64,000 nucleotides of DNA from Streptomyces cyaneofuscatus (GCF_000718135.1 NZ_JOEM01000001.1:558001-622000); one strand, 5' to 3'; counted from the stretch's first letter, positions 26,301 through 36,066 are shown. Program-made: numbers and translations. Notes: generated by a model from the sequence alone, not told the origin.

Positions 26301-26440
26301 GGCAACGGCACCTGGCGGACCAGGACTTCCTGACCGCTGTATGTGTCGAACGCCCGGGTCTCGACCAGTTCGTACCCGTCGGACGGGGGCAGCGGAAGGC
26401 GGTAGCGGTCGGCAAGCACCCGACCCGCGTAGTCGTCCAC
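23372..26440 (-). CDS. Membrane pseudokinase with split kinase fold
   Basis: A 1022-residue relative of the two flanking Ser/Thr kinases. GTG at 26438-26440 chosen, with GGGGAGG 4 nt before it; a TTG 66 nt upstream is less likely. The N-lobe lacks a Gly-loop, the VAIK Lys is Arg42 (VLVRQV), HRD is HRN (159-161) and DFG is replaced (MLTGL, about 176-180). A Pro/Glu/Asp/Gly-rich insert of about 370 residues then separates the catalytic-loop region from a normal C-lobe (WAPEQ about 572, DLWALGALLY). One helix at about 795-815, then an ectodomain (SGYVLRKDAEGFEVGVPKDW). Almost certainly inactive; a scaffold or signal-integrating partner for the adjacent kinases is plausible. Confidence 0.87.
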   Translation of the reverse strand: MDDYAGRVLADRYRLPLPPSDGYELVETRAFDTYSGQEVLVRQVPLPEIVDAEVLDADGRAPVGGRTTGRAVRRSTDPAVRRAIEAAQAAAQVPDHPRLDQVFDVFAEAGSLWIVSELVAARPLAALLAERPLNPYRAAEIGSDVLTALRVLHAHGWTHRNITARTVLVCDDGRVMLTGLAAGAAEEALCGYAPEPLPDDEPAYEASGAHQAAGSYEAPGSYEAPGIGGADDTLGIPVVEAVDADEPGELPGTRPGARPGTPEGRGAYSLPPAEAYDSQELPLVPPYVRAQPPQDDAYRPDRGDGQAPKAPEAPGTPEAYGTPGGQELVPRPATPAVPYTPAPRPPAEPGAASAAQLRAARAGAIAAYRAGARAAARVTEDRQQAAGSAPANLSKEAPGTDEDATGILPPPRPEPDAFEPDTFEPGPDAHGPDATEPGPASAGLPGPRLTGPWGSPPEDPYDDDDDEDDEEGPRPPRRVHLAGTWDDGPGAGRSVPAGGSGADALRADSRRPGQAAIAPATRLPAERTPSTTWEEAVAGSRRTAVYRGPATPLAAERARQARIAVVGPVTERWAPEQAGPVHDNWQLAPPIGPSTDLWALGALLYRAVQGHAPYPEESAAELVQMVCAEPPAFAEECGALRPVVESLLRQDPTERPDFEELRGWLRSLVRSAPEPEAGADVVPLPAPDATRLPVVRRRGELVRRRRGRFGGGSAHGRHRQGRRQRQQLEKQRPAERHDLRQPPPRHESLLPPEPAGHHPVDAWEPRPSRAPREPKGPRVLREPARPRDGRSPRHLGRLLLILILLLMAAAITYAFMFMPKQEQGTQQGAPGRSTGSAAPPPPAASGSPAPSEGASTDPGSQQPQTSRSAVALPSGYVLRKDAEGFEVGVPKDWQRSPANTDRQIRYSSDGFTLLVVPGRDTVKAAGGDPLDYQRVKQLELQPFRESSWATSSGLRRVDVGRQAMAEGQFTWQESGGREVYVRNLAMIVDGRYHIVQVIGPEDERDKVTEIYQQAIASYRVNA

Positions 26441-26648
26441 GACGCCTCCCCAGAGCGCGCTGTTCCCCCGGCCATCTGTTCCGTACGAATCAGTCAGTTC
26501 AGTCAATTATGGTCATTCGGCGGGCAATTGACCCACTGTTCCGGCTGCGTACGGTCTCCGTCGTCTTACGATACGTGGCAACGCGCGCCGACGGGCCGGG
26601 TCGCACCAACCCGGCCCGCCCAATACGTCCCGCGCGGCTCGCCGACGC

Positions 26649-28838
26649 TCACTTCGTGGGCGTGAAGGTGGCGTACGCCGTCTCGCGCAGCGTGCGGCAC
26701 GCGTCGCCGTCCCACTCGTCGACCTTGCAGCTGATCATGATCGAGTAGCCGCGCCGGGCGTCGACCTTGAAGCCGCGGTTGAGCACCCGGACCCGGACGC
26801 CGTTGTGGCTGCGCTCGAACGTCCAGTCGGCGACGGTCGGATACCCGTTGTACTCGACCTTTTTTATGCTGATGTGCTTGTAGTTGTCGCTGAGGAGCCT
26901 GGTGCCGGCGACGGCCCCGCTCCAGGCGGCGGCCGCGTCGTCCTTGGGCGAGCCGTTGAAGTCGACCTGGACCCGGGGGAAGGCGCCGCGCTCGGCGTTG
27001 TAGATGCCGCCGGAGTTGGAGCCCGCTATGGCCGTCCGCCGGAAGGTGTCCGGCATCCCCATGGTGAAGTGGAAGCGGTCGTCGGCGACCTTCTTGTACC
27101 CGGCGGGCAGGCCTCCGTCGGCCGGGTCGCCGGTCTCCGGGTCGTCCGCACCGGGGTCGTCCGTCTTCGGGTCGTCCCCCGCCGGATCGCCGGACGGGTC
27201 GTCGGGCACCTTGCCGTCCTCGGTGCCCTGCCCCTCCTTCTGGCCGCCCTCGGAATCCCCGCCCTTGCTGTCGCCCTCGCCGTCGGACCCGCCCGCCGCG
27301 GCTCCGGCGGAGGCGGTGGTGTCGCCCTTGCCGTTACCGGCGTTGGCCTTGTCGTCGCCGTCGCCCAGGGTGAGCGCGAGGACGGTGCCGAGGATCGCCA
27401 GCACCACGACGCCCGCGATGATCGCGAGCGTGCGGCGCGGCACGACGTCGGTGATCGAGGCGCGGGCGGTGGTGGCCGGTGAGGTCGGGGGGCGCTGCGG
27501 GGGTACGGCCGCGCCGGACGCGGCCCCGGAACCCGCCGGCGTCGCCGACGACCCGGAGCTGGTGGCCAGAGCGGTGGTGACCGCCGGGCCGGAGGCCTTC
27601 GCGGCCTTGCCGCCCGGGGTGCCGGGAGGCGTGGCGGGCTTGGGCGGAGCGACCGGCGAGCCGGTGGCGGCCTGAGATGCGGAGGCCTGAGAGGCCTGGG
27701 AAGCAGGGGCTTGAGCGGCGGAGGCCGGGGACGCCGAGGCCGCCGCCGCACCGACCGCGCCCGCCGCGATACCGGACGCCGCCTTCGCGCCGCGTACGGA
27801 ACGCAGCGCTCCGCGCAGCCGGTCGCGCGCGCCCTCACCGGAGCCGGACTCGCTCGACCCACCGGTGGGCTGCTTCGGCGGCTTGGCGGTCTTCGCCGCC
27901 TTCGTGAGCCGGCCCGCGCCCGGTTCGGCGTCGGCCGGGACCACCGGCAAGGCCATGACCTGCGTGGAGTCGGCGGGCGGAACCTCAGGAGCGTTGATCA
28001 CCTTGTTGAGCAGCGCCCGGGCCCCGCGGTCGTCGAGCCGCTGGTCGGGGTCGCGGGCGAGGAGCCCGTAGATGACCTCGGTCAGCGGGCCCGCGTTCTT
28101 CGGCGGGTCGAGCGGCTCGGTCATCACGGCCGTCAGGGTGGCGATGGCGGAGCCCTTGTCGTACGGCGGGCAGCCCTCGACGCTCGCGTACAGCAGTCCG
28201 CCGAGCGACCACAGGTCGGCGGGCGGTCCGGGCTTGTGGCCGCGGGCGCGCTCCGGCGAGATGTACGAGGGGGCGCCGACGAGCATGCCGGTGGAGGTGA
28301 CCGAGGGGTCGCCCTCCACCTGGGCGATGCCGAAGTCGGTGAGCACGACCCGGCCGTCCTCGGCGATCAGCACGTTGGACGGCTTCACGTCGCGGTGCAG
28401 GATGCCCTCGCGGTGCGCCGAGCGCAGCACGTCGAGGATGGCAAGCCCGACCTCGGCGGCCCGCCTCGGCGTCAGGGTGCCGTCCTCGCGGATCGCTTCG
28501 GCGAGCGACTTGCCCTCGATCAACTCCATCACGATCCACGGGCGGTCGTCCTCGTCGACCACGTCGTAGACGGTCACCGCGCCGTTGTTGCGGATCCGTG
28601 CGATCGCCTTGGCCTCACGCAGCGTGCGCGTGATCAGCCGGCGCTTCTCGTCCTCGTCGATGGCGCCCGGGAACCGCAGTTCCTTCACCGCCACCGTGCG
28701 GCCGAGGGTCTCGTCGTCGGCGCGCCAGACCGTACCCATGCCGCCCCGGCCGAGCACTCCCCCGAGCCGGTAGCGCCCCGCGAGGAGACGACCGTTCTTG
28801 TCCCCTTGGGGCTCCCGCGCCTGCTCCGCCTCCGACAT
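26649..28838 (-). CDS. Membrane Ser/Thr protein kinase with long low-complexity linker
   Basis: Eukaryotic-type kinase, 729 residues. Gly-loop GRGGMG (30-35), Lys52, catalytic Asp150 (HRDVKPSN), DFG 168-170, SPE 194-196: complete active site. A long Ala/Ser/Lys/Pro linker (about 290-470) precedes one transmembrane helix (about 478-500), an acidic Asp/Gly/Pro-rich outer stalk and a C-terminal ectodomain (PAGYKKVADDRFHFTMGMPD...) of about 150 residues with a Cys pair (SCKVDEWDGDAC). Ribosome site GAGGGG before ATG 28838. First gene of the three-kinase run; paralogous to both downstream genes. Confidence 0.92.
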   Translation of the reverse strand: MSEAEQAREPQGDKNGRLLAGRYRLGGVLGRGGMGTVWRADDETLGRTVAVKELRFPGAIDEDEKRRLITRTLREAKAIARIRNNGAVTVYDVVDEDDRPWIVMELIEGKSLAEAIREDGTLTPRRAAEVGLAILDVLRSAHREGILHRDVKPSNVLIAEDGRVVLTDFGIAQVEGDPSVTSTGMLVGAPSYISPERARGHKPGPPADLWSLGGLLYASVEGCPPYDKGSAIATLTAVMTEPLDPPKNAGPLTEVIYGLLARDPDQRLDDRGARALLNKVINAPEVPPADSTQVMALPVVPADAEPGAGRLTKAAKTAKPPKQPTGGSSESGSGEGARDRLRGALRSVRGAKAASGIAAGAVGAAAASASPASAAQAPASQASQASASQAATGSPVAPPKPATPPGTPGGKAAKASGPAVTTALATSSGSSATPAGSGAASGAAVPPQRPPTSPATTARASITDVVPRRTLAIIAGVVVLAILGTVLALTLGDGDDKANAGNGKGDTTASAGAAAGGSDGEGDSKGGDSEGGQKEGQGTEDGKVPDDPSGDPAGDDPKTDDPGADDPETGDPADGGLPAGYKKVADDRFHFTMGMPDTFRRTAIAGSNSGGIYNAERGAFPRVQVDFNGSPKDDAAAAWSGAVAGTRLLSDNYKHISIKKVEYNGYPTVADWTFERSHNGVRVRVLNRGFKVDARRGYSIMISCKVDEWDGDACRTLRETAYATFTPTK

Positions 28839-29119
28839 GCGTCCCCTCTGCGATCAACCCGCCCTGGCAGAGCGTTCATTGTCCCTCACCCCGGGACCGG
28901 TCCTGGTGCCGGGTCCGGGGTCCGCCGCGATACGAGCCGGAGAGGGAATATCCCACAGCCTCCTACCAACCGGGCCTCCCCGTCCAGCGCCGACCGGGCG
29001 GCCACCGCCGCGGGACCGGGCTCCTCCCCCTCAACTGGCCCGGACGTGAAGGGCGGTGGCCGCCCGGGTGAACGCGGCCTGGACGCGCTCCCTGATCCGG
29101 CCTGATCGGCCGAGCACCC
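28839..29119. other. Intergenic region between kinase and glpD, nothing assigned
   Basis: 281 bp without a convincing gene. It contains a small GGGCGG-tgg-CCGCCC hairpin and a GATCCGGCC/GATCGGCC near-repeat shortly before the glpD stop, plus AT-richer DNA near 28945 (gggaatatccc) that could be part of the kinase promoter. Confidence 0.35.
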
Positions 29120-30826
29120 CTAGATCGGCACGATGTCCGGCGCGCCGAGCCGGGCCGCGTCCGCGGTGAGGTCGTCGGGCTGCCGCTGCGACTCGCGCTC
29201 GGCCTCCACCCGCTTCTCGTAGTGCTCGACCTCCCGGTCGATCTGGCCTTCGTCCCAGCCCAGCACCGGAGCCATCAGCTCCGCGCAGAGGCGGGCGCTG
29301 AGGGTGCCCCGGTCGAAGGTCTCGATGGAGATCCGGGTGCGCCGGGTCAGGACGTCGTCCAGGTGCCGGGCGCCCTCGTGGGAGGCCGCGTAGACGATCT
29401 CGGCGCGGAGATAGTCGTCGGCGGCGGGCAGCGGTTCACCCAGGGTGGGGTCGGCCAGGATCAGTTCCAGAATTTCTTCCGTCATTGAGCCGTACCGGTT
29501 GAGCAGATGCTCCACCCGGACGACATGGAGGCCGGTCCGGTCGGCGATCCGGGCCCGCGCGTTCCACAGGGCCTTGTATCCCTCGGCGCCGAGCAGCGGG
29601 GTGTCCTCGGTGACGCAGGCGGCGACCCGCTGGTCGAGTCCGTGCACCGCCTCGTCCACCGCGTCCTTGGCCATGACCCGGTACGTCGTGTACTTGCCGC
29701 CCGCCACGACGACGAGGCCGGGGGCGGGGTGGGCGACGGTGTGCTCGCGCGACAGCTTGCTGGTGGCGTCCGACTCACCGGCCAGCAGCGGGCGCAGCCC
29801 GGCGTAGACACCTTGGACGTCGTCCCTGGTCAGCGGGGTGTTGAGGACGGAGTTCACGTGTTCGAGCAGGTAGTCGATATCGGCGCTGGAGGCGGCCGGG
29901 TGGGCCTTGTCCAGGTCCCAGTCGGTGTCCGTGGTGCCGATGATCCAGTGCCGGCCCCAGGGGATCACGAAGAGGACGGACTTCTCGGTACGGAGGATGA
30001 GGCCGGTGGAGGAGTGGATGCGGTCCTTGGGGACGACGAGGTGGATGCCCTTGGAGGCCCGGACGTGGAACTGTCCGCGCTCGTTGATGAGCCCCTGGGT
30101 GTCGTCGGTCCACACGCCGGTCGCGTTGACGACCTGCTTGGCCCGGACCTCGTACTCCTTGCCACCCTCGACGTCCTGCACGAGCGCGCCGACCACCCGC
30201 TCGCCCTCGCGGAGGAAGCCGATGACCCGGGCGCGGTTGGCGACCTGGGCGCCGTAGGAGGCGGCGGTGCGGACGAGCTCGGTGACGAAGCGGGCGTCGT
30301 CCATCTGGGCGTCGTAATACTGCAACGCGCCGACCAGGGCGTCCTTCTTCAGCGCGGGGGCGACGCGCAGGGCGTGCTTGCGGGTGAGGTGGCGGTGGAC
30401 GGGGAGGCCCCGGCCGTGTCCCGAGGAGACCGACATCGCGTCGTAGAGCGCGACGCCGGAGCCCGCGTAGAACCGCTCCCACCCCTTGTGCTGCAACGGG
30501 TAGAGGAAGGGCACCGGCTTCACCAGGTGCGGTGCGAGCCGCTCCAGCAGCAGCCCGCGCTCCTTCAGCGCCTCGCGCACCAGGGCGAAGTCCAGCATCT
30601 CCAGATAGCGCAGCCCGCCGTGGATCAGCTTGCTCGACCTGCTGGATGTGCCGGACGCCCAGTCGCGCGCCTCGACCAGGCCGGTCGAGAGTCCTCTGGT
30701 GGCGGCGTCCAGCGCCGTGCCCGCGCCGACGACGCCCGCCCCCACGACCAGCACGTCCAGTTCGCGCTCGGCCATGGCGGCGAGCGCGGCGGTGCGCTCG
30801 GCGGGTCCCAGTGTCGCTGTCCTCAC
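29120..30826 (-). CDS. glpD: Aerobic glycerol-3-phosphate dehydrogenase
   Basis: FAD-dependent oxidation of glycerol-3-phosphate to dihydroxyacetone phosphate, feeding electrons to menaquinone; membrane-associated. 568 residues from GTG 30826 (GGGAGG 6 nt upstream); longer in-frame starts lack a ribosome site. FAD motif VLVVGAGVVGAGTALDAATRG at about 24-44 (GAGVVG core); SSRSSKLIHGGLRYLE is the GlpD signature; the C-terminal cap domain begins near 400. No glpF/glpK next to it in this window. Divergent from a nucleotide-sugar dehydrogenase gene. Confidence 0.95.
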   Translation of the reverse strand: MRTATLGPAERTAALAAMAERELDVLVVGAGVVGAGTALDAATRGLSTGLVEARDWASGTSSRSSKLIHGGLRYLEMLDFALVREALKERGLLLERLAPHLVKPVPFLYPLQHKGWERFYAGSGVALYDAMSVSSGHGRGLPVHRHLTRKHALRVAPALKKDALVGALQYYDAQMDDARFVTELVRTAASYGAQVANRARVIGFLREGERVVGALVQDVEGGKEYEVRAKQVVNATGVWTDDTQGLINERGQFHVRASKGIHLVVPKDRIHSSTGLILRTEKSVLFVIPWGRHWIIGTTDTDWDLDKAHPAASSADIDYLLEHVNSVLNTPLTRDDVQGVYAGLRPLLAGESDATSKLSREHTVAHPAPGLVVVAGGKYTTYRVMAKDAVDEAVHGLDQRVAACVTEDTPLLGAEGYKALWNARARIADRTGLHVVRVEHLLNRYGSMTEEILELILADPTLGEPLPAADDYLRAEIVYAASHEGARHLDDVLTRRTRISIETFDRGTLSARLCAELMAPVLGWDEGQIDREVEHYEKRVEAERESQRQPDDLTADAARLGAPDIVPI

Positions 30827-30987
30827 TGCTGCCTCCCGGTGGATCGGGGTGGTCGGACACGGGAGTGCCACCCGGCCGAGGGGCCGGCCGCCCGTGTCCA
30901 CCCCTCGATTCTGTCCGCGCTCCCCGACTTCAGCCACCGCCTGTGGACAACACCCGGACGACAGGCGTCACGCAATGCGACATATAG

Positions 30988-30998
30988 GTCATATTTAC
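30988..30998 (+). promoter_or_regulatory. AT-rich motif GTCATATTTAC shared with the whiD upstream region
   Basis: The 11-mer GTCATATTTAC, followed two bases later by CTA, lies 75 bp before the sugar-dehydrogenase start. The same 11-mer, with CTA at the same offset, occurs at 37899-37909 before whiD. In DNA of this composition a chance repeat is unlikely, so a shared regulator or AT-binding protein is possible. Confidence 0.4.
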
Positions 30999-31072
30999 GC
31001 CTAGTCTGACATTGCACTGTCCACAGCAGTTGCGCTTTCAGCTCTCCGGCCTTAGGGAAGGCGGCCTTCGAC

Positions 31073-32335
31073 ATGCCCGCAGACCTCGCCGTCATCGGAC
31101 TCGGCCACCTCGGCCTCCCCCTCGTGCAGGCCGCTGTGGCCGCCGGGATCGACACCGTCGGCTACGACACCGACCCACGCCCCTGCGCCGAGCTGCGCGC
31201 GGGCCGCACCCCCGTCGAGGGCTCCCTCACCGCGTCCGAGATCCGCCGCATGCTCTCCGGCGGCTTCCGCCCCACCACCAGCGCCGCCGAACTGGGCCGG
31301 GTCCGTACCGCCGTGATCTGCTCCCCCACCCCCCTCGGCCCCGACCGCACGGTCGACCTCACCGCCCTCGGCGACGCCGCCCGCGCCCTGGCCGCCCGGC
31401 TGCGCCCGCACACCACCGTGGTGCTGGAGTCCGCCGTCCCGCCCGGCACCACCGAGAACTTCCTGCGCCCCCTGCTCGAAGAGGGCTCCGGGCTCACCGC
31501 CGGACGCGACTTCCACCTCGCCTGCTCCCCCAGCCGCCTCGACCCCGGCAACCGCACCCACACCTACGCCTCCACCCCCAAGGTCATCGGCGGCCTCACC
31601 TCCGCCTGCACCGAGTCGGCCGCCGCCTTCTACGGACGCCTCACCGACAAGGTCGTACGGGCCCGGGGGCCGCGCGAGGCCGAGATGACGAAGGTGCTGG
31701 AGACCAACTTCCGGCACGTCAACATCGCGCTGGTCAACGAGATGGCGGTGGCCTGCCACGACCTGGGCGTGGACCTGTGGGACGTCATCCGGTGCGCCGA
31801 GACCAAGCCCTTCGGCTTCCAGCCCTTCCGCCCCGGCCCCGGCGTCGGCGGCCACGGCGTCCCGGTGGACCCGGGCTGCCTCCCGTACAGCAGCCGCACG
31901 CCCGGCCACCCGCTGCGGATGGTCTCGCTGGCGCAGGAGATCAACGACCGGATGCCCAGCTACGTCATCCAGCGCTGCGCCACCCTGCTGAACGAGCACG
32001 GCAAGTCCGTCCGGGGCGCCCGCGTCCTGCTGCTCGGCGTCACCTACAAGCCGGACAGCGCCGACCAGGAGGCCGCGCCCGCCCGCGAGATCGCCACCCG
32101 GCTGATGGACATGGGCGCCCAGATCGGCTACCACGACCCGCACGTCCTGGACTGGCGGGTGCGCGAACTCCCCGTCCCGCGCGCCGACTCGCTGTACGAG
32201 GCGGCAGCGGCGGCCGACCTGACCGTACTGCTCCAGCAGCACCGCACGTACGACCTCCAGGGGCTCGCAGTGAAGGCCCAGCTCCTCCTGGACACCCGGG
32301 GCGCGACTCCGGCGGGGGCGGCGCACCGGCTCTGA
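31073..32335 (+). CDS. Nucleotide-sugar (UDP-glucose/UDP-ManNAc-type) dehydrogenase, catalytic Cys absent
   Basis: Member of the UDP-glucose/GDP-mannose 6-dehydrogenase family, 420 residues. The Rossmann motif GLGHLGLPLV (8-17), central helix (TKVLETNFRHVNIALVNEMA, conserved Lys/Asn) and C-terminal domain (GVTYKPDSADQEAAP) are intact. However, the normally invariant GVGGHC is GVGGHG: Gly262 replaces the catalytic Cys, with a Cys at 269 (DPGCLPY). Two-step oxidation to the uronic acid normally needs that Cys. It may act only as an alcohol dehydrogenase, use Cys269, or have another role. Start ATG 31073 with GGGAAGG 11 nt before it. Single gene, divergent from glpD. Confidence 0.88.
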   Translation: MPADLAVIGLGHLGLPLVQAAVAAGIDTVGYDTDPRPCAELRAGRTPVEGSLTASEIRRMLSGGFRPTTSAAELGRVRTAVICSPTPLGPDRTVDLTALGDAARALAARLRPHTTVVLESAVPPGTTENFLRPLLEEGSGLTAGRDFHLACSPSRLDPGNRTHTYASTPKVIGGLTSACTESAAAFYGRLTDKVVRARGPREAEMTKVLETNFRHVNIALVNEMAVACHDLGVDLWDVIRCAETKPFGFQPFRPGPGVGGHGVPVDPGCLPYSSRTPGHPLRMVSLAQEINDRMPSYVIQRCATLLNEHGKSVRGARVLLLGVTYKPDSADQEAAPAREIATRLMDMGAQIGYHDPHVLDWRVRELPVPRADSLYEAAAAADLTVLLQQHRTYDLQGLAVKAQLLLDTRGATPAGAAHRL

Positions 32336-32489
32336 CGGCGCGTAACCGGCCATCAACACGGGTGCATATCGGCCACCGGATAGCTAGTGACCAATTTGGG
32401 TGCGTACTGCTACCGTGCGGCGTCACAGAGCGCACACGTGTTCGCGTCAAGAACCGCAGCTGCGCATTTCGCCCCAGGGGAGAGCCACC

Positions 32490-33161
32490 GTGAGCCAGCC
32501 CGTGCAGCCGCCGAACCAGCCCCAGCAGCCGTACGGCGGCCAGCCCGCAGACGGCAATCCGTACGCGGCCGGACCGGGCGCCTCCGCCCCCGCCGCCCCG
32601 ACAGGCAACCCGTACGGCGACCAGCCCCCGGCACCCACCGGCAACCCCTACGGCGACCAGCCCCCCGCCTCCACCGGGAACCCCTTCGGGAACCCGCAGG
32701 GTCAGCCCGCCCCGTTCGGCGGCGGCGCCCCCTTCGCCCCGGCTCCCCCGGCTTCCCCGGTGCGCAACGGCCTCGCCATCGGTGTGCTGGTCGCCTTCGG
32801 CGCGGCGGTCGTCGCGTCCGTCCTGTACGGCGTACTCCTGGGGTCGATCGAGCGCGAGTTCGGTTACGCGGCGGTCGGCGTCGGCTTCCTGGTCGGCTTC
32901 GCGGCGGCCAAGCTCGGCGGCGCCAACCCGGTGACCATCGCCGCGGCGGCCGTCTTCTCGGTCGGCGCCGTCTACTTCGGCCAGCTCATCGGCTACGCGA
33001 TGGTGATGGCGGACGCCGCCCAGGTCTCGTTCTCCGAGGTGTTCCTCGACCACTTCGACACCGTGACCCGGGTCTGGAAGGAAGACGCCGACTTCATGCG
33101 CTACCTCTTCATCGCCCTCGGCGCGATCGCCGCGATCGGCGGCGCCAAGAAGGCGAACTGA
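32490..33161 (+). CDS. Pro/Gly-rich membrane protein with NPYG repeats
   Basis: A 223-residue protein. GTG at 32490 with GGGGAGAG 6 nt upstream. The N-terminal about 90 residues are Pro/Gly/Gln-rich and contain tandem repeats of the form TGNPYGDQPPA (three copies, the last degenerate). The rest has three or four transmembrane helices (about 96-118, 126-142, 148-170, and a short one near the C-terminus GALGAIAAIGGAKK). Such proline-rich tails on small membrane proteins are common in actinobacteria; function unknown. Followed by a strong terminator. Confidence 0.8.
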   Translation: MSQPVQPPNQPQQPYGGQPADGNPYAAGPGASAPAAPTGNPYGDQPPAPTGNPYGDQPPASTGNPFGNPQGQPAPFGGGAPFAPAPPASPVRNGLAIGVLVAFGAAVVASVLYGVLLGSIEREFGYAAVGVGFLVGFAAAKLGGANPVTIAAAAVFSVGAVYFGQLIGYAMVMADAAQVSFSEVFLDHFDTVTRVWKEDADFMRYLFIALGAIAAIGGAKKAN

Positions 33162-33189
33162 CACCTCGACCGACACCTCGTACGAACAC

Positions 33190-33229
33190 GGGAAGGGCCC
33201 GGACCGTCGAAACGGTCCGGGCCCTTCCC
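33190..33229. terminator. 18-bp perfect terminator stem, CGAA tetraloop
   Basis: GGGAAGGGCCCGGACCGT pairs perfectly with its complement at 33212-33229 around loop CGAA. It lies between the convergent membrane-protein and guaB3 genes, so it is likely bidirectional. Confidence 0.93.
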
Positions 33230-33252
33230 CGTCGCACGTACGGGCGGGCGGG

Positions 33253-34377
33253 TCAGCGGCGGTGCTGCGAGTCCGCCACCGTCACCTCGACGCGCTGGAA
33301 CTCCTTGAGGTCGCTGTAGCCGGTGGTGGCCATCGCGCGGCGCAGGGCGCCGAAGATGTTCATCGAGCCGTCCGGGGTGTGCGAGGGGCCGGTGAGGACC
33401 TCCTCGGTCGTCCCGACCGGGCCGAGGTCGACCAGCTTGCCGCGCGGCACGTCCTCGTGGACGGCCTCCATGCCCCAGTGGCGGCCACGGCCCGGCGCGT
33501 CCGTCGCGCGGGCCAGCGGGGAGCCCATCATCACGGCGTCCGCACCGCAGGCGATGGCCTTCGGCAGGTCGCCCGACCAGCCGACGCCGCCGTCCGCGAT
33601 GACGTGCACGTACCGGCCGCCGGACTCGTCCATGTAGTCGCGGCGGGCCCCGGCCACGTCCGCGACGGCGGTGGCCATCGGGACCTGGATGCCGAAGACG
33701 TTGCGCGTGGTGTGCGCGGCGCCGCCGCCGAAGCCGACGAGGACACCGGCCGCGCCGGTGCGCATCAGGTGCAGGGCGGCGGTGTACGTGGCGCAGCCGC
33801 CGACGATGACCGGGACGTCCAGCTCGTAGATGAACTGCTTCAGGTTGAGCGGCTCGGCCGCGCCCGAGACGTGCTCGGCGGAGACCGTCGTACCGCGGAT
33901 GACGAAGATGTCCACCCCGGCGTCGACGACGGCCTTGGAGAACTGGGCGGTGCGCTGCGGGGAGAGCGCGGCGGCGGTGACGACACCGGAGTCGCGCACC
34001 TCCTTGATGCGCTGCCCGATCAGCTCTTCCTGGATGGGGGCGGAGTAGATCTCCTGGAGCCGGCGGGTCGCGGTCTCGACCGGCATCTCGGCGATCTCGT
34101 CCAGCAGCGGCTGCGGGTCGGCGTGCCGGGTCCACAGCCCTTCCAGGTTGAGGACGCCCAGCCCGCCGAGCTCACCGATGCGGATGGCGTGCTGCGGGGA
34201 GACCACGGAGTCCATGGGGGCCGCCAGGAACGGCAGCTCGAAGCGGTAGGCGTCGATCTGCCAGGCGATCGAGACCTCCTTCGGGTCCCGGGTGCGGCGG
34301 CTCGGTACGACAGCGATGTCGTCGAATGCGTAAGCCCGGCGGCCGCGCTTGCCGCGCCCGATCTCGATCTCAGTCAC
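33253..34377 (-). CDS. guaB3: GuaB3-family IMP dehydrogenase-related protein
   Basis: A 374-residue IMPDH/GMP-reductase barrel protein without CBS domains. The GTG start (34375-34377) has AAAGG 9 nt before it. The Cys-loop region, GPGSICTTR in true IMPDH, is GFGGGAAHTTR here (about 215-225), so His222 stands where the catalytic Cys is expected; IGELGGLGVLNLEG and ADGGVGWSGDLPKAIACGADAVMMGS are the usual phosphate-site segments. GuaB3 members are separate from GuaB, and some have been reported to act as GMP reductases; the activity here is not certain. It lies 106 bp downstream of guaB on the same strand. Confidence 0.9.
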   Translation of the reverse strand: MTEIEIGRGKRGRRAYAFDDIAVVPSRRTRDPKEVSIAWQIDAYRFELPFLAAPMDSVVSPQHAIRIGELGGLGVLNLEGLWTRHADPQPLLDEIAEMPVETATRRLQEIYSAPIQEELIGQRIKEVRDSGVVTAAALSPQRTAQFSKAVVDAGVDIFVIRGTTVSAEHVSGAAEPLNLKQFIYELDVPVIVGGCATYTAALHLMRTGAAGVLVGFGGGAAHTTRNVFGIQVPMATAVADVAGARRDYMDESGGRYVHVIADGGVGWSGDLPKAIACGADAVMMGSPLARATDAPGRGRHWGMEAVHEDVPRGKLVDLGPVGTTEEVLTGPSHTPDGSMNIFGALRRAMATTGYSDLKEFQRVEVTVADSQHRR

Positions 34378-34483
34378 GATGTGTGGCCTTTCCCTCTACG
34401 TCTGCGCTGACCAGTATCCCCGACACGTGTCTGAGGGGCGGTACCGGGAACTCCGGTCCGCCCCTCAGCCACGCGCCGCTGTG

Positions 34484-36066
<1,583 letters not shown>

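Noticed and set aside
23204..26665. 1153-residue open frame on the plus strand across the kinase genes
   Set aside because: It is opposite two clear kinase genes, very rich in Gly/Ala/Arg/Val with no domains; a mirror frame caused by high GC at codon position three.
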